A stretch of DNA of 64,000 nt. Source: Haberlea rhodopensis. Its lineage: Eukaryota; Streptophyta; Magnoliopsida; Lamiales; Gesneriaceae. Of this stretch, positions 22,326 through 34,425 are shown piece after piece (within the stretch, counting starts at the first letter, position 1; every line of letters starts with the position of its first letter). The notes beneath the pieces were generated by a model. It did no database searches. It was not told the origin of the DNA and saw nothing but the letters and a program-made list of their open reading frames with translations. The translations under genes were made by a program, and so were the position numbers. The DNA lies in assembly GCA_907163345.1 (NCBI GenBank), contig CAJQUN010000051.1, positions 2,914,001 to 2,978,000 of the forward strand. The letters are read 5' to 3'.

Positions 22326-23461
22326 TCTGCCAGCAGGTTAAGACAGAGAGACAGAGACCTGGCGGCGAGTTGAGAAGCTTGGAGATACCGAAGTGGAAGT
22401 GGGAACACATTTCCATGGACTTCGTGACTTACCTGCCGAGGAGTGCTTCAGGCTTTGATGCTATTTGGGTGATTGTGGATCGATTGACTAAGGTAGCTCA
22501 TTGCATCCCCTATAGCATGACTTTGACCTTTTTGAGGATGGCGCAGTTGTACATTCGAGATGTGGTGAGATTGCATGGGATCCCCGTTTCCATAGTGTCG
22601 GATCGAGATCCGCGATTCACATCTCATTTTTGGGAAGGTCTTCAGTCAGCCTTGGGAACTGAAGTCAGATTGAGCACTGCTTATCATCCTCAGACGGATG
22701 GCCAGACCGAGCGTACTATCCAGACGCTCGAGGACATGTTGAGAGCTTGCGTTTTGGAGTTCGATGTTTCTTGGCAAGATTCAGTGCCTTTGGTAGAGTT
22801 CTCTTATAATAACAGCTACCAGGCGAGTATTCAGATGGCTCCTTTTGAAGCTCTTTATGGCAGACGGTGTAGATCACCCTTGTGTTGGGATGATTTGGAC
22901 CGCAAATCGGTCGGAGGACCGGAATTGATTCGGGAGATGGAAGAGAAGATAAAGATGATAAGGCAGAAAATGAAAGCAGCCCAAGACAGACAGGCAGCTT
23001 ATGCGAACAAACGGCGGAGACTGTTGGAATTTCAGTTGGGAGATAAGGTCTTTTTGAAGATCTCGCCTTTCAGAGGCGTTGTGCGATTTGGGATGCGCGG
23101 GAAACTGTCTCCGAGGTATGTTGGACCGTACGAGATTTTGCAGCGCATTGGCACTTTAGCTTACCGACTAGCTCTGCCGCCTTCTTTATCTGGTATACAT
23201 GATGTGTTTCATGTGTCTATGCTGCGGAAGTATGAGCCGGATCCGTCGCATGTTTTACAACCTTCCAAAGTTCAGTTAGAGTCCGATGTGTCTTATGTGG
23301 AACGGCCTGTCAGAATTCTGGATCGAGCAGACCGTAGACTTCGGAACAAAGTGATACCTATAATCAAGGTTCAGTGGGATCGCAGGGGTGTCGAGGAGGC
23401 TACGTGGGAGACGGAGCGGCATATGGTGCAGCACTACCCGGAACTATTCTCTGGTATGTGA
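22322..23461 (+). CDS. gag-pol: E pol, second part: integrase core, GPY/F module and chromodomain (after frameshift)
   Basis: The reading frame has 379 residues and no ATG at its start, because it is the continuation of the upstream pol. CQQVKTERQRPGG completes the HHCC finger. The catalytic triad lies in SMDFVTYLPRS, IVSDRDPRFTSHFW and HPQTDGQTERTIQT. A GPY/F module is seen at GKLSPRYVGPYEILQRIG. The last 55 residues (VERPVRILDRADRRLRNK, then VKVQWDRRGVEEATWETE) are a chromodomain of the plant chromovirus type, expected to direct insertion to marked chromatin. This copy could work only by ribosomal frameshifting, or with proteins from a sister copy. Confidence 0.93.
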   Translation: MICQQVKTERQRPGGELRSLEIPKWKWEHISMDFVTYLPRSASGFDAIWVIVDRLTKVAHCIPYSMTLTFLRMAQLYIRDVVRLHGIPVSIVSDRDPRFTSHFWEGLQSALGTEVRLSTAYHPQTDGQTERTIQTLEDMLRACVLEFDVSWQDSVPLVEFSYNNSYQASIQMAPFEALYGRRCRSPLCWDDLDRKSVGGPELIREMEEKIKMIRQKMKAAQDRQAAYANKRRRLLEFQLGDKVFLKISPFRGVVRFGMRGKLSPRYVGPYEILQRIGTLAYRLALPPSLSGIHDVFHVSMLRKYEPDPSHVLQPSKVQLESDVSYVERPVRILDRADRRLRNKVIPIIKVQWDRRGVEEATWETERHMVQHYPELFSGM

Positions 23462-23516
23462 TTATGTTTAGTTTCTTTTGGGGGTAAGTGCATGTGATTT
23501 CGAGGACGAAATCTTA

Positions 23517-23531
23517 TAAGTAGGGGAGTAT
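23517..23531 (+). promoter_or_regulatory. Polypurine tract of E
   Basis: AAGTAGGGGAGTAT-type purine stretch directly before the 3' LTR. It is preceded by TTTCGAGGACGAAATC, which is also recognisable on the minus strand in C (TTTCGGGGACAAAAT before 49687). Confidence 0.85.
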
Positions 23532-25604
23532 TGTGATATCCCCGAAATGATTAATTGCAACTTGAGCATTAATTGTGTTATATGATTAATTATGGTGGTA
23601 ATTAATTATGTGTTGGATTTATTAGTCTTATGGAAATGCTTAGTCACATGATAGAGTGACCTGGGAGGGCATTTCAGGGTGCATGTTGTGCATGTTTGAA
23701 AAATGGTTATTAGCATGATTTATTTTGCCATGGGTAGCAATTAATTGGAAATCATGAGTTTATTTGATATTTGGTGCATTTTGGATTAATGCTTTTAAAA
23801 ATATCATGTTGGGGTGTTTTATACACCATGAGTTGTGGGATGCATTGTAATAAATTAACCCAACCCACTTTATTACCCCAAATCCCCTCAACACTCATTC
23901 TTACTTTTCACTTTACCAAATAACACCTCCCAAACCCCTCCTTTCCCTTATTTTCGAGTTGGTGCTCAAGGGTGGAGAGAAACCCTTCCAAAAATCTTGT
24001 TGTGTGAAGTTTATTGGGAGATTTGAGATCCCCAAGAGGTATGGATACCTCATTGTTGATTTTGTAAGGTTTTGTTTAAGTTTGGTATGTTTTTGAAGGG
24101 TTTTAAAATGGGTTTGTGTGAGTTGGTGTTATTTTTGGGTGAGTGTTAGATTTATGGTTATATGATGTTGTTTATTGAAGATTTGTAGTGTTTTGGTATG
24201 GTTGGTGTTGGATTATTTGAGTTTATTTGAGTTGGGGTTGAAGATGGGTGAATAGTGCCCGAAAATCGGGTATGCAGGACTCGGCGATCGATCGGCGCCT
24301 TCCGCGATCGATCGCGAGCTGCAGTGCTGAAGACAGTGGACTTCAGCGATCGATCGCGAGTTTGGCGCGATCGATCGGCGAGGTCACGATCGACCGGCGC
24401 AAACTCAGCGATCGATCGCGGATTGAATATTTTTGTTGGGCGAGGCAGAGAGGTCTCGCGATCGATCGGGGCTTTATGGCGATCGATCGCGAGACACCAA
24501 AAATGGTGTTTTTGGATTTGTTTGTAGGATTTTTGATATTGGACTATTATTGGGTTCTAATATTGATTTGTGTGAATGTGTAGAACCATCCCAGGTGGCA
24601 ACACAGCCAAGGAATTGAAGTCCTACCATATCCTACATTTTGGAAAGGTACGTAGAGGACGTACGGGCACCCAACGGTACATGTATCTAATATACTCATT
24701 GTTTATGCATTGTGGATGCGAGTATATATGTGATTATGCACTGTCGATGCAAATACATGTTGAATTATGCATGATGATTGTAGATGCATATGATTATTGG
24801 TGCACATCCCATGAGTCAGTGGTCATCCCTTGATGATTTTAATGCTTGCCGCTATTTGTTTTGGTTCCGCTAAATGTGAAGCGAGGGGTGGGAGCGCCGC
24901 ATGTCACATTTGAGCGTGGTTGTCATATAGGGCGAGGAAAGGATATTTGCCGCTCAATGTGAGGCGAGGGGTGGGAGTACAGCTTGTCTATTGAAGCGAG
25001 GTTATTCTATGCCGCCTATATGTAAATAAGCGAGGGGCATTAAAATACATTGTGATGGACAGACTAGGGAATGGTGACCAGTATTTGATATTGATGAGAT
25101 GGTATTGTGTCATGACATGTCTAGACCATTAAAAATAATCTATTGATTTTACTCATGAGTTATGGTACAGGGACAACCAAACTAGAAGCGTTTTGAAATG
25201 CATGGGAAAACAGGAAGTGTTTTAATTGTGTTTTATGCATTTACGCTTTATATTCATATTGTGTTGAATATGGATGATATTATTGCTCATGTTTGGGGGT
25301 TGTCCTTGTTGGTACACGTTTGGCATAATAGAAGGGCTAAGCGGGTTGAGGTGGTGAGCTTGTGGAGAATTCTTTTGAGACAGGAAGGATAGGATTAAAT
25401 TTTTGTATAGTGTCTACTCTAGGAGTAGTGTAAAACTATAGTTGATAACATTCTTTGATGGGGAATGTAATTAATCCATTGATAGTCCTCATTTTGGCAT
25501 GTAATTCTTAAAGCTCATAGACTCAACACGATTAATTCACTCTGATCATTTATATTAGCTCTATTTATGCCTTTGATCCGTACTTAAGGATTAGGGTCCT
25601 TACA
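23532..25604 (+). repeat. 3' LTR of element E (2,073 bp)
   Basis: Nearly identical to the 5' LTR (16645-18715). One palindrome of the array is damaged (CACGATCGACCGG at about 24385), leaving seven intact cores between about 24287 and 24490. It is followed by GTAGT, the target duplication. Confidence 0.95.
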
Positions 25605-27183
25605 GTAGTTCCAAGAGGATATTGGAATGGTCCAGGAGGACGAGGTATCGAGGTAAACCATTTGTTTTGGTTTAATATGTTGGTATATGTGTCGATTGGA
25701 GTCATCTCTGTTGATTTATATTGATTTATGAATCAAATATACATGTAAAAGAATTTTAATGAAATTGAAATGGAACATAGTACGTGTATATTCATCTATT
25801 ATTGTTGCAGTGACGAAACAATGTGAGGAGTAACTGCTGTAGTAATATCATTACATCTGTGATACTCATTGACGTAAATATTGATTGAGTAAGAATAATT
25901 ATGGTGTGACGATATTTATTTCTATGAAAGCATAATGGCTTTGATATATATTATGAGATATGTGTACCCCTGTTAGTAATTGTGATGGGTAACTTGTGCC
26001 ACAATTATAACGAGTGACGAGTTTGGTTATGACGGGCGTGGGTTACTTGTACCGTCGTTGTGATGAGCAATGCATACATAGATGTGTATATTAAGTTTCG
26101 TGATTTGAGTACCAATGATTGGCGTAAGATTGTGTGTGTCACAGGTTGACACGAGACCATTATGCCGAGCAACTTTGCTCCATGCGTAAATGGTTGTGTA
26201 AGGCGGTTATGTGTACTGCATATCGTGATGTGATGTAAGTATTACGAGTAGCTGCACCTACATGTATACTCGTTGAGTTAGCTATGATCAAGTGGCTTGT
26301 ATTGTATGTAATTGCCATCGATGTTACATATAATGGATGTAATCGCATTTTACACATGTGAATATATGGATAATCCTAATGAGTTAGGATTAAGATGTGA
26401 TTGGTTGAGGACATTAGAAAAGTTAGATAATGATCTATTATCTATAATTGCTGTACTGTGATAATTAATTCGTGATGGAATTCATGAATTGTGAGAGTGG
26501 TGGTAGTACGGGAATGGTACGGTATCTTATATCGGGTTTGAACTTATGATAGATTGGTGGTTTTGTATAAATCTTATGAGAATGAGATATACTAGCCAAG
26601 TATAATGAATTATCATTGCAATAACATGGTGAGTGTATTGTAGCCACTTTATTGATTTTAGTATTGAGTATGGTGAACTGTAACCGGGAATGATTTATAT
26701 AGTTGGTATGGAAACACTACTGTGTTGATTGCATCTCTTAGGGAGATAGCATGTGTGTTGATTTTTGTTTGAGGAATACCTATGACAGTGTAGTATCGAT
26801 TGCGGTTTGATTAGTGGATTAACTGTGTTAAACATTACTGGCAATGGCCGTAGTAATCACTTTGAGTTATTTGTGAGACGTCGGACAAGACGTCCCTAGA
26901 GAGATGCTTAATAACGTTTGAGTACTAATATGTTAGTACGGGTAGTTGATGGAGTTTACATTCGTCGCGTATACCGTATGAGAGTTGTTTGGAATGGTTG
27001 CATTGATGCACTATCACGAGTTAGTTATTCACATATTAATACATGAATGCATTTCGGTAGTAATGAGTTTTGATTGTTCGAACAATGGTTCGGATTGAAA
27101 GTCGTATATGCATTATGCTTTTCTTGTAAGGAAAGAAGTATCGAGATACCACTTTGGAATCTTTGAAAGATTCGATGAATTGG
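25605..27183 (+). other. Internal region of D, middle piece
   Basis: It lies between the E target duplication and the start of B. No protein was recognised. It contains GAGACCATTATGCCGAGC (about 26152), TTGCATTGATGCACTATC (about 27000) and a stretch TTCTTGTAAGGAAAG (about 27120), all with counterparts in C on the minus strand. This shows D and C are the same kind of element. Confidence 0.65.
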
Positions 27184-27895
27184 TGTAAGGCCCCGATATT
27201 TGATTACTATTAATTAATTATAATTTGGAATTTATTAATAATTAATTTATGATTAATTAATTAGAATTGAAATTGACAATATAAATGTCAACTGATAATT
27301 TAATCGGAACATGATATATTTTTGACTTGGTAAAATAACCCCTATAATATTTTTAAAATATATGATTAAAATGAAGAATTAAATTTTGTGAGTATAATAG
27401 TGTGTATAAATCACAATTGTTGATTGTAAATGTAATTTATCAATACACCGGTGACACTCCGATGCACAATATTGGACTGGAAATACACATATATTAAAAC
27501 GCTTTCAGCTTAATTTCGCACACTAAAACGTTAAACACACACACATCCAAACTCGTTCACTCTGCTCTTCCACCGCTACATTCGACCCTTGCCTGTAAAA
27601 CCGTCGCGCCTGCCGCCGTCCGACCTCCGTCCGACGAGCCAGACCTACCACGGTATAGCCAATTCAATGGCGCAACTTTCCATACCAAGAAATCAAGGTG
27701 AGCATTTCTGAATCCGTTAGATTTTTGCAAGAAATTATCGATTTCGATTTTTAGGGTTCTTCCGATTTTTGTTTGATTTCTTCGTTTTGATCTTGTATTG
27801 TTTCGTTTGTGCTTATATAACACCTTCCCCTCACCTAGAGTGATGTTTCCCCTCCGGTCGCCGCCCCTACAATCGCCGTGGTCGCCAGAATTTTT

Positions 27896-28279
27896 GCATG
27901 CAAGGCTCGGTTACTGTTCACGCGAATGGGGTAAATCTGATTTTGGTTTTTCCAACTTGTAGTTCAAAATTTTAGCCATCAATTTAGGTGTTAAAGTTAG
28001 TTTAACAGTGTTGGATGAATTATGGTATGTTTTGGTTATGGTTTGGAGCACCTTTTTGTCAAAAATCATGCTGCATTGTTCGAAATTGCATGCAAGGCTC
28101 GGTTACTGTTCACGCGAATGGGGTAAATCTGATTTCGGTTTTTCCAACTTGTAGTTCAAAATTTGAGCCATCAATTTAGGTGTTAATGTTAGTTTAACAG
28201 TGTTGGATGAATTATGGTATGTTTTGGTTATGGTTTGGAGCACCTTTTTGTCAAAAATCATGCCGCATTGTTCGAAATC
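27896..28279 (+). repeat. 192-bp tandem duplication in the B 5' LTR
   Basis: Two near-identical units start with GCATGCAAGGCTCGG at 27896 and 28088. The 3' LTR of B has a single unit, so the duplication arose after insertion or was present in only one LTR. Confidence 0.93.
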
Positions 28280-29323
28280 TGATGTTATATAGGTGCATGT
28301 GCATCTTCAGTGTTTGCATGTTTAAGGATTAGCGATTGATGTACATGCATGTTAGGAAATGCCAATTTATTTTCAAATCTTGAGGGAGGATGTTTGACAT
28401 TCTGGGTTAATCAACTCTTAACTGATTGAACTTGTATTGTAGATTGAGTTAATCAAGAAGTTCATGACTTTTAATCTTATCTTGTTCGACTCTTTGAGCT
28501 GCTTGAGGGGTGACCGATCGAATTTACCGTGTTTGAGGTGAAAAATTCTTAGTTCTTTTCCTTGATCAATTTAACCCATTTAAATCATGTTTTAACTTGA
28601 TAAATCATGCTTGAGGGAATAACATGTAAATTCAATGCCATTGTTGACTGGTTTGATCCCTCATACAGTTTCGGACCTTAAGCTACTGCCACTATTGTGT
28701 TTATGGTCCATATAGTTATTGAATTCTTGTTTTGGTATGTACTTTAGCTTCGTGAATCAATGAATGAAATAAAATGTGTTATTAAGATTTTAATGATGAT
28801 AGCATCTTAATAACTCTATAATTGAAGAAATGGTAAGAACGAGTATACGAGAATCAGAATACTTCTATCTTACATAGTTTAGATCTGATTAGACGCCTCA
28901 AGTTAAAGAATAGATTATATGTATGTTGAGATAACTTAAGTGATAAATAAGTAATGAAATGGTGTTGTATGAATTTGATAGATTAACGTATGACACTGGA
29001 GCTCCACGAGCTACAAGGACGACGTTCATCCTTTAGAAAATAAAGAAATAGGTATGTTGCAATCAGTAACATACGGCAGGTATCTGTATAATTTGATACA
29101 CGATTTGCTGAACTTACGTGAATTACGTGAAATTACTTGGCTATGTGATTTTAATTGAATTATGAGCATTCATAGCATTTATAATTGGCATATCGATGTA
29201 TGAAAATAAATGTTTTGTTAACACACATCATTTTGATAAATATAATATACGATATACACATGAGGTTGCAAGACATATTGAGTTGCATATGTCAGATTAT
29301 GCATAGATGATTCATGGGCATAT

Positions 29324-30885
29324 TGATAGGCTTAGATTTTGAGTGTTTTTAACTGTAAATTCTTCCTACTTTCCGTTCTTTTTCCTGGATGATATTATGC
29401 TTTTTGGTGTTTATTCGTTTGTTTCAGGAAAATGGATCGTAAGTGGAGAAATGAGCTTATATGAAGATAACGGGCGAAATCGAGGCGTGAAAGAACAAAA
29501 ATTGAGGAAATGAAATTTTCGGAATCTCGATCGATCGAGATTTACTCTCGATCGATCGAGCCAGGCAGAAAGTGAGAATCAGAATTTTTGAAGACTCGAT
29601 CGATCGGTAGAAATCTCGATCGATCGAGCGAGGCAGTAACTTCGGAGCTGATTTTTTCAAATTCTCGATCGATCGGTGCAAAATCTCGATCGATCGAGCG
29701 AGACAGTGAGATTCAAAAGCTGGCATGAACAGTGCGCCGATCGATCGAGAAAACCTTCCGATCGATCGAGACGCAAAATCCTGAAGATTTTATTTTCCTT
29801 TTTTATCGTGATTGTGGGGCTTTTAAGCGGGAATCTTGATTCATTTCGAGGACACACCACATCAGACGATGCCAGACGATTTTTAGGTCAAGGAGAGCCG
29901 CCCAAGCCGCCGCCCAGCCGCCGCCAAGGAGATTCAATCTCCGTTCTTCGTCCAAGGTCGAGCCAATCTATTCCGGAGTGCAAGGAAGGAACAAGAGAAG
30001 AAATCACGGTGCAACGCACGGATTCATCCATCGTTTATCGTATTTCTGAACTTTAATTTATTTGATTTTCAATTTCATTTGATGTTTTAGAGGTCGAGAG
30101 ACAATAAAACTCTTATGTATTTGATTTGAATTAAATTTAGTTTATATTATTGAGTTTTAATTTCGTTGTGTTTAATATATTGATTCATTGGTGCTTGAGT
30201 GCATTGATTGTTATTGTTCATAAATTAATTGCATGTGTAGATCAAAGTCTAGCTAGCTTTGATTGAATTTGAGGGTTACAGCCGAGATCGAGAGATAACG
30301 TGGTAACACGCTCCATTAATTTATGATGTATGTCATGATTGAGATCGAGAGATGATATCGCATATGTGAGAACTTGGAATCGAGAGATTTAGAGTGATAA
30401 GGTTTTGATAATTTATGCAACTTTGAATTAGTAAATAGGTGCACGAGAGTGACTTATTCTAATTTATTGTTAGTTTCGTTACAGCTCGAGAGAGTGTATC
30501 GAATAATAGTGAAAACCTTTCACCTTTAAAATCAATTGGTTGATGAACTGAGAATTCCATTGAATCATTAGAGAGAACATAATTGAACGACGAACTCGGT
30601 AATTTTCTCGAGTAACTTACCTTTGCATTTCCGGAACCATTCTTTTCATTATCTCTAGTTTAATCTTTATTCTTTATTTTAATTTAGATCTAGTTAATCA
30701 AACTTCTTTTATCGTAGGCTAAATATAATTTTACTTATCTTATTTGGTACTTATACGTTAGTCCCTGTGGATTCGACAACCTGTACTTAATTTTCACTAT
30801 ACTAAAACTTGACAACCGTGCACTTGCGGTAGAATCGCTTCAAACCAATCTTTGAAATATCTTTTGTTTAAAAATAAAGCGATCA
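29324..30885 (+). repeat. 5' LTR of element A (1,562 bp)
   Basis: It starts TGATAGGCTTAGATTTTGAG and ends AATAAAGCGATCA. It contains the palindrome array (29529-29767), directly downstream of a possible acceptor TTTGTTTCAG at 29418-29427, and several GAGATCGAGAGAT repeats around 30290-30390. Confidence 0.95.
29529..29767. repeat. GATCGATC paired-palindrome array, A 5' LTR
   Basis: Eight perfect cores begin at 29529, 29550, 29598, 29618, 29667, 29688, 29739 and 29760. Pair distances are 21, 20, 21 and 21 bp, and pair starts are 69, 69 and 72 bp apart. Many cores extend to CTCGATCGATCGAG. The linkers after the first three pairs carry CAGGCAG, GAGGCAG or GAGACAG. Confidence 0.97.
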
Positions 30886-30891
30886 AGTTTT

Positions 30892-30909
30892 TGGCGCCGT
30901 TGCCGGGGA
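30892..30909 (+). promoter_or_regulatory. Primer binding site of A, tRNA-Asp type
   Basis: TGGCGCCGTTGCCGGGGA lies six bases after the LTR end. This is the site known from Athila-lineage elements, complementary to the 3' end of tRNA-Asp. Confidence 0.9.
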
Positions 30910-31080
30910 CTAATCTGTATAATATCATACGAGATTAGTTAATTGTAATTTAGCCAATTCTTTTATTATTGCATTTTTGTTTTTATTTTCTTTGTTTTCT
31001 TTTGTTGATCTTTGTGAATAACTTTGTGCATTTTGTTGTCTCCTTTTGTCTATTTTGTACAGGAACCGTTTCTCTAGTGC

Positions 31081-32361
31081 ATGCTCAGAAGAGAGGAGCC
31101 CATTCTCGAGCCTTTCGATCCAGAGATAGAAAGAACTTTACTTAGGCGATTACGAGAAGCTCGAGCAATGGCTGATAATAACGAAGCACAGCACCCTAGA
31201 TCGATGATGGACTTTGCACAACCAGCATTTCATGGATCGTTGTCGAGTATTACGAGGCCGACGATTCAAGCAAACAATTTTGAGATCAAGCCGGCAATCA
31301 TACAAATGATTCAGCACTCGGTTATGTTCGGGGGAGCAGCTACAGATGATCCGAATAATCACATCTCCAACTTTTTGGAGATTTGTGACACATTCAAACA
31401 CAATGGCGTCTCTGACGACGCCATCAGGTTAAGACTTTTCCCCTTTTCATTATGAGACAAAGCTAAGGCATGGTTGAATTCTCTACCTGCAGGTTCTATA
31501 ACAACATGGGAGGGGATGACAAAGGCGTTTTTGTCAAAGTACTTTCCCCCTTCCAAGACGGCGAAGATGCGGAACGATATCACGACTTTTGGTCAGTTTG
31601 ACCCCGAGACTTTATATGAAGCGTGGGATCGTTTTAAGGAGTTGTTGAGGAGATGCCCACACCATGGTCTACCCATATGGCTGCAGGTACAAACGTTCTA
31701 TAACGGTTTATTTTCTTCTAACCGTTCTATGATTGATGCAGCATCTGGGGGATCCATTATGAGAAAGACGCCGGAAGAAGCATATAGCTTGTTGGAGGAA
31801 ATGGCGTGCAACAGCTACCAGTGGCAATCTGAGAGGAGCACGCCGCAGAAACCAATGGGAGTCCATCAAGTGGACGAGATCACTGCTCTTTCGGCTCAAT
31901 TAGAAGCCATGAACCGGAAGATTGACAGCATGGGAGCAGCAGCAATGCAAGCTCGAGCGATCTTCTGTGAGCTGTGTGGAGGCGGTCATCCTAGCATCGA
32001 GTGCCAAGCAGGTAATCAATTTAACCAATCTGTTGAGGCTGTTAATTTTGTAGGTAACAGGCCACCCAATAATTCCTACTCGAATTACAACCAACCATGG
32101 AGGAACCACCCGAATTTGAGGTGGTCGAATCAAGAAAATGTGTTGAACCCTCAACCGCAGGCCGGGTTCACACAAAAGCCGAGTATGGAGGAATTGATGG
32201 CAAAGCTGATTTCATCAACGGAGGTGAGGATGCAGAATCAGGATGCATCTATTAAAAATTTGGAAGTGCAGATAGGGAAGTTGGCCACGTTGATATCTGG
32301 GAGGACGCAAGGTACGCTCCCGAGTGATTCTGTAAAGAATCCGAAGGAGCCATCAAATTGA
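31081..32361 (+). pseudogene. gag: Element A gag with one internal stop
   Basis: The frame starts MLRREEPILEPFDPEIERT and runs 426 codons, the same as the intact copy in A2. A TGA at 31453-31455 interrupts it after residue 124, where A2 has CGA (a C-to-T change). The capsid region has GGAATDDPNNHISNFLEICD and FLSKYFPPSKTAKMRNDI, typical of Athila/Tat gag. A zinc-knuckle-like CELCGGGHPSIEC is close to residue 300, and a predicted coiled coil near the end (VRMQNQDASIKNLEVQIGKL) may help assembly. With the stop, a full-length gag could come only from readthrough or a sister copy. Confidence 0.9.
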
Positions 32362-33186
32362 GAAGGCAAGGAGGTGACAGTCCAGCTTGGGACTATAAAT
32401 TAAGAACTTCCGTTTTCCTTTCCTTGAGTTTTGTTTTTGATTTCTTGTTTTGATGTGTTTTTGTTAGTTTGTTTGTTTTGAGTTTGTCTGGGAATGAATT
32501 CGTGTATTTTCTATTGCAGGTATGTAAGCAAGAGCAAGTTGGTTGTAGGCGAGACAATCCGAGAGGAAGATATTGAGAAAAAAAATTTTAAATTCTGTTG
32601 GCTGCTGCTGGCGATCGATCGAGACAAAATCTCGATCGATCGCCCGATTTTTTAAAAGAAACATTGAGCCTACTGCCTCACTCGATCGATCGAGAATTTT
32701 TCCGATCGATCGAGCGAGAGAAAACTTTGAAAAAAATAAGGGCACAGACGCAGCAGTTTTCATTCTCCAACTTAATTTTTCTTCTCCACAACATAACCCT
32801 AGCCGCGTCTTTCAAATTCCTTCATCTAATCTCATCATTTGTTCATAGAATTTCAAATTTACTTCAACTCTAAGAAGTAATATTCATTCTAATGAGATTT
32901 TCATTTCAGATTTGAAGAATTGCAAGGCCAATTGGGTAGAAGCGCATCAAAAGGAGAATTTCGAGCCAAGTGCCAATCTTTCCAAGATCAGATCTTTAAG
33001 CGGTAAATTGGTTTCTAATTCTCAAAGATTTTATCTTTTGGTGAAATTTCTCGAATTGTAGTAGATTGGGTTAGGAAGGAGTTAAATTTGGAGGAAGTTG
33101 TGTGGTGTTGAAGGGTGCCGGATTTACAGTGTTGTGGGGTGTTAGTTGAATTTATTTGAATAAGTTGGGAATCATTTGGCAAGAAA
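32362..33186 (+). other. Spacer between gag and second ORF of A, with an inverted palindrome array
   Basis: A T-rich stretch ends in an acceptor-like CTATTGCAG (32511-32519). Four GATCGATC cores then begin at 32613, 32634, 32684 and 32704, with pair distances of 21 and 20 bp. CTGCCTCACTCGATCG shows that this array runs in the opposite direction to the LTR array (whose linkers read GAGGCAG). The acceptor may serve a spliced message for the second ORF. Confidence 0.7.
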
Positions 33187-34425
33187 ATGTCATCCAGAAA
33201 GAGGTCCAAGCAGGCGGAAGCTTCCCAACAGCAAAAGCAGGCGGAGGCCACTGTTTCTGAGCCAGGATATGATGAGAAGAAGTTTCTCAATGCCACAATT
33301 GCTGAATTATACCCCACCTACCATAAGAAACCCCTGAGCCGTGAAAGGGGAATGAGCATAGATAAATTGGAATGTCCTGTCATTAGGACAGTCAGGCGAA
33401 AAGGGTGGTTTCAATTCGTTCAGACGCCGATTGATGCTGTGGTGCCGCTGGTAAGGGAGTTTTACACGAATCTTCGAGCTGTTAGACCAGGGCACCAAGT
33501 AAGTGTTTATGTTCGAGGGAAGGATGTGTTGGTGGATCGAGCCGCAATCAACAATATTCACCGGATGCCTTTACTTCAAAACTGTACGTACCAATCTTTC
33601 AAGAGTAGCAGGATTGACTACGATGAGGTATTGACAGTTATTGGCAAGCCGGGAGTGGATTGGCAGAGGAATGATAAAGCAGAGCCACAGTTGGTTCTAA
33701 AGAAACATTTGAAGCCAGAGGCCCAAGCATGGTTTTCATTTGTCGCCTCGCAGGTCATGCCTTCGACCCACACTTCTGAGGTGACAAAAGATAGAGCGGT
33801 CCTGGTATATGCCATCCTCTCAGGGAAGAAAGTGGACTTCGGCGAGATTATTGCTGATCACATTGCTGAAATTGGGAGCAGCTCACCGACCTCCGCACTA
33901 CCGTTTCCATCCACAATCACTGCTTTATGTCAGCGGTACGGAGTGACATGGGGGGAAGACGAGGAGCTACTTCCGCCGAAGACACCGATCATTGTGGACA
34001 CTCCACCACCTCCTACGGGTCGACGAAGACCTTCGGACACTACACAAGCTGGAGCATCATCCTCTGCTGCAGGACATACACGTGTTACTTTGGACTCTCT
34101 TCATAGGGATCTCCAAGACATTCGCCTGGAGCAGCAGAGTATTCACAGCATGCAGCGGGACATTCATAGCATGCAGAGAGCATTGCAGATGGACCATGAG
34201 CAGGTAGCTCAGCGTCAGATGGAGTTCATGCACTATCAGAGTTCATGGAACACTGCCATGGCCCAGGGTTTTCCAGGTTTCCAGTTCCCGCCGGAGCCAC
34301 ATTTTACACCTTATCAGCCGCATGCACCTCCACCTTCTGAGTACCCACCATTTCCGCCATATCAGGGCGAGGAGCACCACTACCCAGTCCCCCCTCCGGA
34401 GCATGATGAGGACGACGATCAGTGA
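33187..34425 (+). CDS. Element A second ORF, plant transposon-type protein of unknown role
   Basis: The frame has 412 residues, intact, starting MSSRKRSKQAEASQQQKQAE. The central part (VVPLVREFYTNLRAVRPG, VSVYVRGKDVLVDRAAINN) resembles the Pfam family called putative plant transposon protein (PF20167), which has no established activity. Residues from about 300 on form a Gln-rich probable coiled coil (EQQSIHSMQRDIHSMQRAL), followed by a Pro-rich stretch and the acidic end PEHDEDDDQ. The N-terminus is basic. There is no catalytic triad, zinc motif or membrane segment. The nearly identical A2 protein shows that the element family carries it. The family and the reading frame are clear; the function is not. 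Confidence 0.85.
   Translation: MSSRKRSKQAEASQQQKQAEATVSEPGYDEKKFLNATIAELYPTYHKKPLSRERGMSIDKLECPVIRTVRRKGWFQFVQTPIDAVVPLVREFYTNLRAVRPGHQVSVYVRGKDVLVDRAAINNIHRMPLLQNCTYQSFKSSRIDYDEVLTVIGKPGVDWQRNDKAEPQLVLKKHLKPEAQAWFSFVASQVMPSTHTSEVTKDRAVLVYAILSGKKVDFGEIIADHIAEIGSSSPTSALPFPSTITALCQRYGVTWGEDEELLPPKTPIIVDTPPPPTGRRRPSDTTQAGASSSAAGHTRVTLDSLHRDLQDIRLEQQSIHSMQRDIHSMQRALQMDHEQVAQRQMEFMHYQSSWNTAMAQGFPGFQFPPEPHFTPYQPHAPPPSEYPPFPPYQGEEHHYPVPPPEHDEDDDQ

Larger units (their letters stand above)
16645..25604 (+). mobile_element. Element E, near-intact Tekay-like chromovirus (8,960 bp), target duplication GTAGG/GTAGT
   Basis: Two LTRs of about 2,071 and 2,073 bp enclose a primer site (18720-18732), gag-pol (18918-23461) and a polypurine tract (about 23517-23531). 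The 5-bp flanks are GTAGG and GTAGT, differing by one base. By eye I count about 15 substitutions and four 1-bp indels between the LTRs (under 1%), so the insertion is young. The domain order gag, protease, RT, RNase H, integrase, chromodomain is that of chromoviruses. A single frameshift in integrase is the only clear coding break. Confidence 0.95.

Noticed and set aside
29529..29767. CRISPR-like look of short regularly spaced repeats
   Set aside because: The repeated unit is an 8-14 base palindrome, the spacing alternates, and the context is a plant LTR. No cas genes are present.
29676..30056. 126-residue ORF in the A LTR (and its copy in the 3' LTR)
   Set aside because: It starts inside the palindrome array, is not conserved in A2, and lies upstream of the primer site.
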